The position numbers and the translations under genes were made by a program. Shown piece by piece: positions 7,801-9,275 of a stretch of DNA of 9,275 nucleotides. This stretch comes from Sulfurihydrogenibium yellowstonense SS-5 (GTDB lineage: Bacteria; Aquificota; Aquificia; Aquificales; Hydrogenothermaceae). The notes beneath the pieces were generated by a model. That model worked only from the letters and a program-made list of their open reading frames with translations. It ran no database searches and was not told the DNA's origin. Each line of letters starts with the position of its first letter. The stretch's first letter is position 1. The stretch spans positions 1 to 9,275 of the forward strand of contig NZ_ABZS01000053.1 in assembly GCF_000173615.1 (NCBI RefSeq). Direction: 5' to 3'.

Positions 7801-8388
7801 AGATACAATGAAATAAAAGAAAAGTTAGACACACTAATAAATGAGAAAAAAGCAATAGAAGAGCTTATAGAAAGCTTAGAAGAAAAGAAAGTTAAGGCGT
7901 TTATGGAAGTGTTTGAAAACATAAACAAAAATTTAGCCAAGAACTTTAAAATCTTATCTCCATCAGGAAAAGCATACTTAGAGCTTGAAAACGAGCAAAA
8001 TCCATTAAGCGGTGGTGTATTCTTAAAGGCAAGACCAAGGGGCAAAGATGTAAAAAGGCTTGAAATGATGTCCGGCGGTGAAAAAACATTAACAGCTTTA
8101 TCGTTTTTATTTGCAGTCCAGCAGTACAGACCGGCACCATTTTACTATTTTGATGAAGTAGATGCAGCGCTTGATGATGCGAACGCAAGAAAAGTAGGTC
8201 AGTTGATGAAAGAGCTATCAAAAGAAGCACAGTTTATAGTAGTTACCCATAGAGATGCAATGGCAAGCTTTGCAGACAGAATAATAGGCGTATCAGCAAA
8301 AGATGGCATATCTAACATTTATACATTGGATATAAATCAAATAAGAGGAGAACAGTCTCAAGAAGTAAATGAAGAAGTTTTAACTTGA
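4870..8388 (+). CDS. smc: Chromosome segregation protein SMC
   Basis: 1172 residues, full length for bacterial/archaeal SMC. It is the ATPase of the SMC-ScpAB condensin that organises and separates chromosomes. Order: N-terminal head with Walker A GPNGAGKS (34-41) and Q-loop Q143; long coiled coil (about 165-505); hinge (about 510-655, beginning near EGVYG and ending ITGGS), the dimerisation point; returning coil (about 660-1000); C-terminal head with ABC signature SGGEK (1068-1072), Walker B FYYFDEVDAALD (D1095, catalytic E1096) and a THRD switch region. The signature block (MMSGGEK…QQYRPAPFYYFDEVDAALDDANA) looks closer to archaeal and cyanobacterial SMCs than to the Bacillus type (LSGGE…PFCVLDEVDAAL). 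Last gene of the dapF-thpR-smc operon. Its stop TGA lies inside the -35 box of a downstream promoter. scpA and scpB are not in the window. Confidence 0.97.
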   Translation: MKTYIDRINVYGFKSYGDRHLTIPLGPGFTAIVGPNGAGKSNIGDSIVFCLGIASARAMRALKLTDLIFSSKDKSAPYAEVEIVFKNLGAFPINSEEVRISRKVELSGKSTYKINGKTVKQQEVEDLLTQAGIPIQGYNIVTQGDIYKFVNMTPGERRELLSEIAGITIYEEKKQKALADLKEAQEKVDNVKAVLKEIEHTLKKLQQEKENAILAINIESQIKELENRLLGAKLYHLLSQKQQALEHLQDIEKDLQQFYKSKEENIEKQKQILNQIRDLENKLNEIQNSFLPIKEQEGSITASIRSLNEKKDALEKDTQSIDSKIKQLIQEKELIVKDILKLEEEIKTVEKQLPDIEKELLEAEKELEEKNKKLKEYEIFDSSVKNDLGEIERQEKELLDKIKELEKQKVEYQLKYTITVEKSENYKKEIENLKQEIENIEKTIENIKSNTKDSQKEVLNITSEINRLKVRKDVLEKRLKENREKLEKNFQELAKVLAQLSNIREDKTSLLFKNIEGVYGAVSEIISIKDPKVQTAIEVAGGGRLKNVVVENEDVAKKCLDILKQEKAGRVTFIPLNKIKVQDNPKLPLAKGVLGYAIDFVNYDKKVEKAIKYVFQDTIIIDTFDTAKVLGIGNYRMVTLDGEVFEKSGTITGGSEKQSITIGRSFLEEERKKLEEIDQKLKEEERAIENELKLINQKIAENEKNLVKLQTESQSVNSRIQELERELTNKNLRIGHIENEIFNLKKQSLELESKIEEINKNIQSLNLMLSQVKDKKEKMLSRMESMGLNKLRKEWEETTQKVYSLRDKKKELENQIEKLKSKVESHRIRVFQIESEKSALEKELYNKKSDIENTKLELDSLTKQLSELWKGLKGQEEERERLINTISNLKDQLKNLRYEEDNINRQTTLLLQDKAKAEQKIADLEEEIILLKEEYSGEPIEEDVKEIEKKLKELQERRKNLGFVNEKAIEDYEEEEKRYNEIKEKLDTLINEKKAIEELIESLEEKKVKAFMEVFENINKNLAKNFKILSPSGKAYLELENEQNPLSGGVFLKARPRGKDVKRLEMMSGGEKTLTALSFLFAVQQYRPAPFYYFDEVDAALDDANARKVGQLMKELSKEAQFIVVTHRDAMASFADRIIGVSAKDGISNIYTLDINQIRGEQSQEVNEEVLT

Positions 8389-8413
8389 CATGTAGAAAAT
8401 TTTTTTGTATATT
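8385..8413 (+). promoter_or_regulatory. Near-consensus promoter overlapping the smc stop codon
   Basis: TTGACA (8385-8390), 17 bases, TATATT (8408-8413). The perfect -35 contains the smc TGA stop. Predicted start is near 8420, reading into about 590 bases with no protein gene and towards the CRISPR leader. It is the best promoter match in the window together with the one at 8919-8947. Confidence 0.6.
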
Positions 8414-8438
8414 ATTATTTAGATTTTTAATTTTTTTA

Positions 8439-8465
8439 CTGAACCTTGGCAATTGAATAGGTTAG
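8439..8465 (+). other. Stem-loop sharing its stem with the CRISPR repeat
   Basis: CTGAACC (8439-8445) and GGTTAG (8460-8465) pair as CT-AACC/GGTT-AG with one bulged G, and an extra T8446-A8459 pair extends the stem. Each CRISPR repeat at 9011-9235 has exactly the same two blocks, with the same bulged G, but closer together (a five-base loop). Here the loop is larger (TTGGCAATTGAATA between the two blocks). It lies about 20 bases after the predicted start of the 8385 promoter. It could be part of a small RNA, a relic repeat, or a fragment of an old leader; chance is not excluded. Confidence 0.4.
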
Positions 8466-8469
8466 CCCG

Positions 8470-8649
8470 CACAAGCTTATATTACGTGAGAACGTGAGAT
8501 GTGAGAAGTGAGACGTTAGAGATTGGTTTATCAATAATTTAATGATTTTTGTTTGATTGATTGATGAGTTGGTAAAATGATTTATAAGTCAGTAAAGCTA
8601 AGGTATTGGTAATGTAATTTTATTTTTTGATGTTTGATTTAAGCTTGTG
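8470..8649. repeat. Ten-base inverted repeat pair flanking 160 bases
   Basis: CACAAGCTTA at 8470-8479 is the exact reverse complement of TAAGCTTGTG at 8640-8649. The DNA between them includes the GTGAGA tandem repeat and part of a C-poor tract and codes for nothing evident. It may be the ends of a small inserted element, or chance in AT-rich DNA. Confidence 0.3.
8484..8520 (+). repeat. Short tandem repeat, five GTGAGA-like units
   Basis: Consecutive units are ACGTGAGA, ACGTGAGA, TGTGAGA, AGTGAGA and CGTTAGA (8, 8, 7, 7 and 7 bases). The pattern is a degenerating microsatellite of the GTGAGACGTGAGA kind. Confidence 0.75.
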
Positions 8650-8760
8650 TAGTGATGGTTTGAAAGGGATTTTTTGAAAAGTGAATGTAAGTATTTGTTA
8701 AATAGGATTTTTTGATTTTGAATTTTTTAGCTTTTAAATTTTTGAAAATTTGTAATTTTT
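8521..8760. other. Gene-free tract almost lacking C on the + strand
   Basis: By hand count these 240 bases contain 5 C but 48 G, the rest A/T, with T-rich runs and GATT repeats (near 8553-8566). No open frame with a Shine-Dalgarno and no RNA gene is recognised. RNA copied from this strand would have few G-C pairs and be largely unstructured. It lies between the putative small-RNA region and the CRISPR leader. Confidence 0.6.
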
Positions 8761-8775
8761 TATTTTAAAATTTTT

Positions 8776-9010
8776 TCAGATCGGGAAATTAAGGAGTGAT
8801 ATTTTCCGCCCCTTTCTGAGTTTAGGGTTTTCAGCAGTTGGCTTGTAGCGGGAAGTTAAAGGATAAAATATAATAATATATTTTCTGTATATCGAGGTTT
8901 GCGGAAAAAAACTTCAACTTGCAGGTTTTTTAAAAGTTTGGTATAATGGTTATCAGAATATTGATAGAGTAAGCTATAAGCGATTTTATTTTTGAGTAAA
9001 AATTTAGCGG
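8776..9010 (+). promoter_or_regulatory. CRISPR leader
   Basis: The array is read left to right because the repeats end in GAAAG, the usual 3' end carrying the crRNA 5' handle. The AT-rich, non-coding DNA immediately upstream is therefore the leader, which carries the promoter and normally the site cues for new spacer insertion. It contains two copies of CGGGAA(A/G)TTAA (8782 and 8849), an A/T tract ATATAATAATATATT (near 8868-8882), and the promoter at 8919-8947. The left boundary is a guess, set where the base composition changes after the C-poor tract. Confidence 0.7.
8919..8947 (+). promoter_or_regulatory. CRISPR array promoter
   Basis: TTGCAG (8919-8924), 17 bases, TATAAT (8942-8947). Start is predicted near 8954, so the pre-crRNA would carry about 57 leader bases before the first repeat at 9011. 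A dyad TATCA…TGATA (8951-8955 and 8962-8966) covers the predicted start site and could be an operator. Confidence 0.75.
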
Positions 9011-9275
9011 GTTACATCTGAACCGTGTGGGTTAGAAAGTTTTCTGAGTTTGATTCTAATAGTTTATTTAAGTCAGTTACATCTGAACCGTGTGGGTTAG
9101 AAAGCATATGCAGGTAATAGAAACTTAAATAAAAGGAGGTGTTACATCTGAACCGTGTGGGTTAGAAAGGGTAGAAATCACATGATCGGGAACCACAACA
9201 AAATCCGTTACATCTGAACCGTGTGGGTTAGAAAGTTCAATACATCAAAGTTTGCAATCAAGTCAACTTTGGTTA
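9011..9275 (+). CRISPR. CRISPR array, 5' (leader-proximal) end; continues past the window
   Basis: Four identical 29-base repeats occur at 9011-9039, 9076-9104, 9141-9169 and 9207-9235; each starts GTTACATCTGAACC and ends GTGTGGGTTAGAAAG. The spacers are 9040-9075 (36), 9105-9140 (36), 9170-9206 (37) and 9236-9271 (36), all different. The last four bases GTTA (9272-9275) match the start of a fifth repeat, so the array goes on. Each repeat can fold as CT(G)AACC/GGTTAG with a five-base GTGTG loop and one bulged G; an eight-base tag would be TTAGAAAG. The size and GAAAG end fit class 1 (type I or III) systems. From memory, an Aquifex repeat of the same length shares the ACCGTGTGG core. There are no cas genes here, so the subtype stays open. 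Confidence 0.98.

Noticed and set aside
5291..8230. Several minus-strand open frames of 70-115 codons inside smc
   Set aside because: They are Ser/Phe/Leu-rich mirrors of the Lys/Glu-rich SMC coiled coils, with no start signals.
8389..9010. Possible cas gene, toxin-antitoxin pair or tRNA between smc and the array
   Set aside because: No frame with a start signal and plausible protein, and no tRNA-like cloverleaf, was found on either strand.
8813..9051. An 11-base match TTTCTGAGTTT between the leader (8813-8823) and spacer 1 (9041-9051), as evidence of self-targeting
   Set aside because: Only 11 of 36 spacer bases match and the flanks differ; too short for targeting and plausible by chance in AT-rich DNA.
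9063..9133. An 11-base inverted match between spacer 1 (9063-9073) and spacer 2 (9123-9133)
   Set aside because: It is pure A/T apart from one G-C pair and contains a TTTAA palindrome; chance is the simplest explanation.

Overview
The window is AT-rich (roughly one third G+C), uses many AGA/AGG and ATA codons, and encodes Lys/Glu-rich proteins. It carries a SMC whose signature looks archaeal/cyanobacterial and a CRISPR repeat with a CCGTGTGG core like one I recall from Aquifex. Together this suggests a thermophilic member of the Aquificota, probably a Sulfurihydrogenibium-like Hydrogenothermaceae. The lineage is inferred from sequence features and recall, not from a database match.

Layout. 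Positions 1-334 (+) hold the end of a coiled-coil protein with a C-terminal membrane anchor, broken by a one-base shift at a run of seven A. Convergent to it, 336-2999 (-) is a tight operon elbB-nnr-tadA: a DJ-1/PfpI-fold glyoxalase-like protein, the two-domain NAD(P)HX repair enzyme, and the tRNA wobble adenosine deaminase. Its promoter is near 3046-3073. The divergent gap 3000-3479 contains two copies, one decayed and one well kept, of a palindromic repeat; the kept copy has an RNA-like hairpin with a GNRA-type loop. From 3480 to 8388 (+) runs a second operon, dapF-thpR-smc, with 4-base ATGA overlaps at both joints. The DapF homologue has serine at both positions where the family has its catalytic cysteines.

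From 8389 to 9010 there is no convincing protein gene. This stretch holds a near-consensus promoter overlapping the smc stop codon, a stem-loop reusing the stem of the CRISPR repeat, a tandem GTGAGA-like repeat, a 240-base tract almost free of C, and then a CRISPR leader with a strong promoter (8919-8947). A CRISPR array starts at 9011 with four identical 29-base repeats and runs off the window end, where the first four bases of a fifth repeat are visible. No cas genes are present.

The conserved genes are housekeeping: cofactor and carbonyl damage repair plus tRNA editing on one strand, and cell-wall/amino-acid epimerase-like, RNA-end processing and chromosome condensation on the other. The best candidates for something undescribed are the possible non-coding RNA between smc and the CRISPR leader, which shares the CRISPR repeat stem, and the serine/serine DapF homologue.
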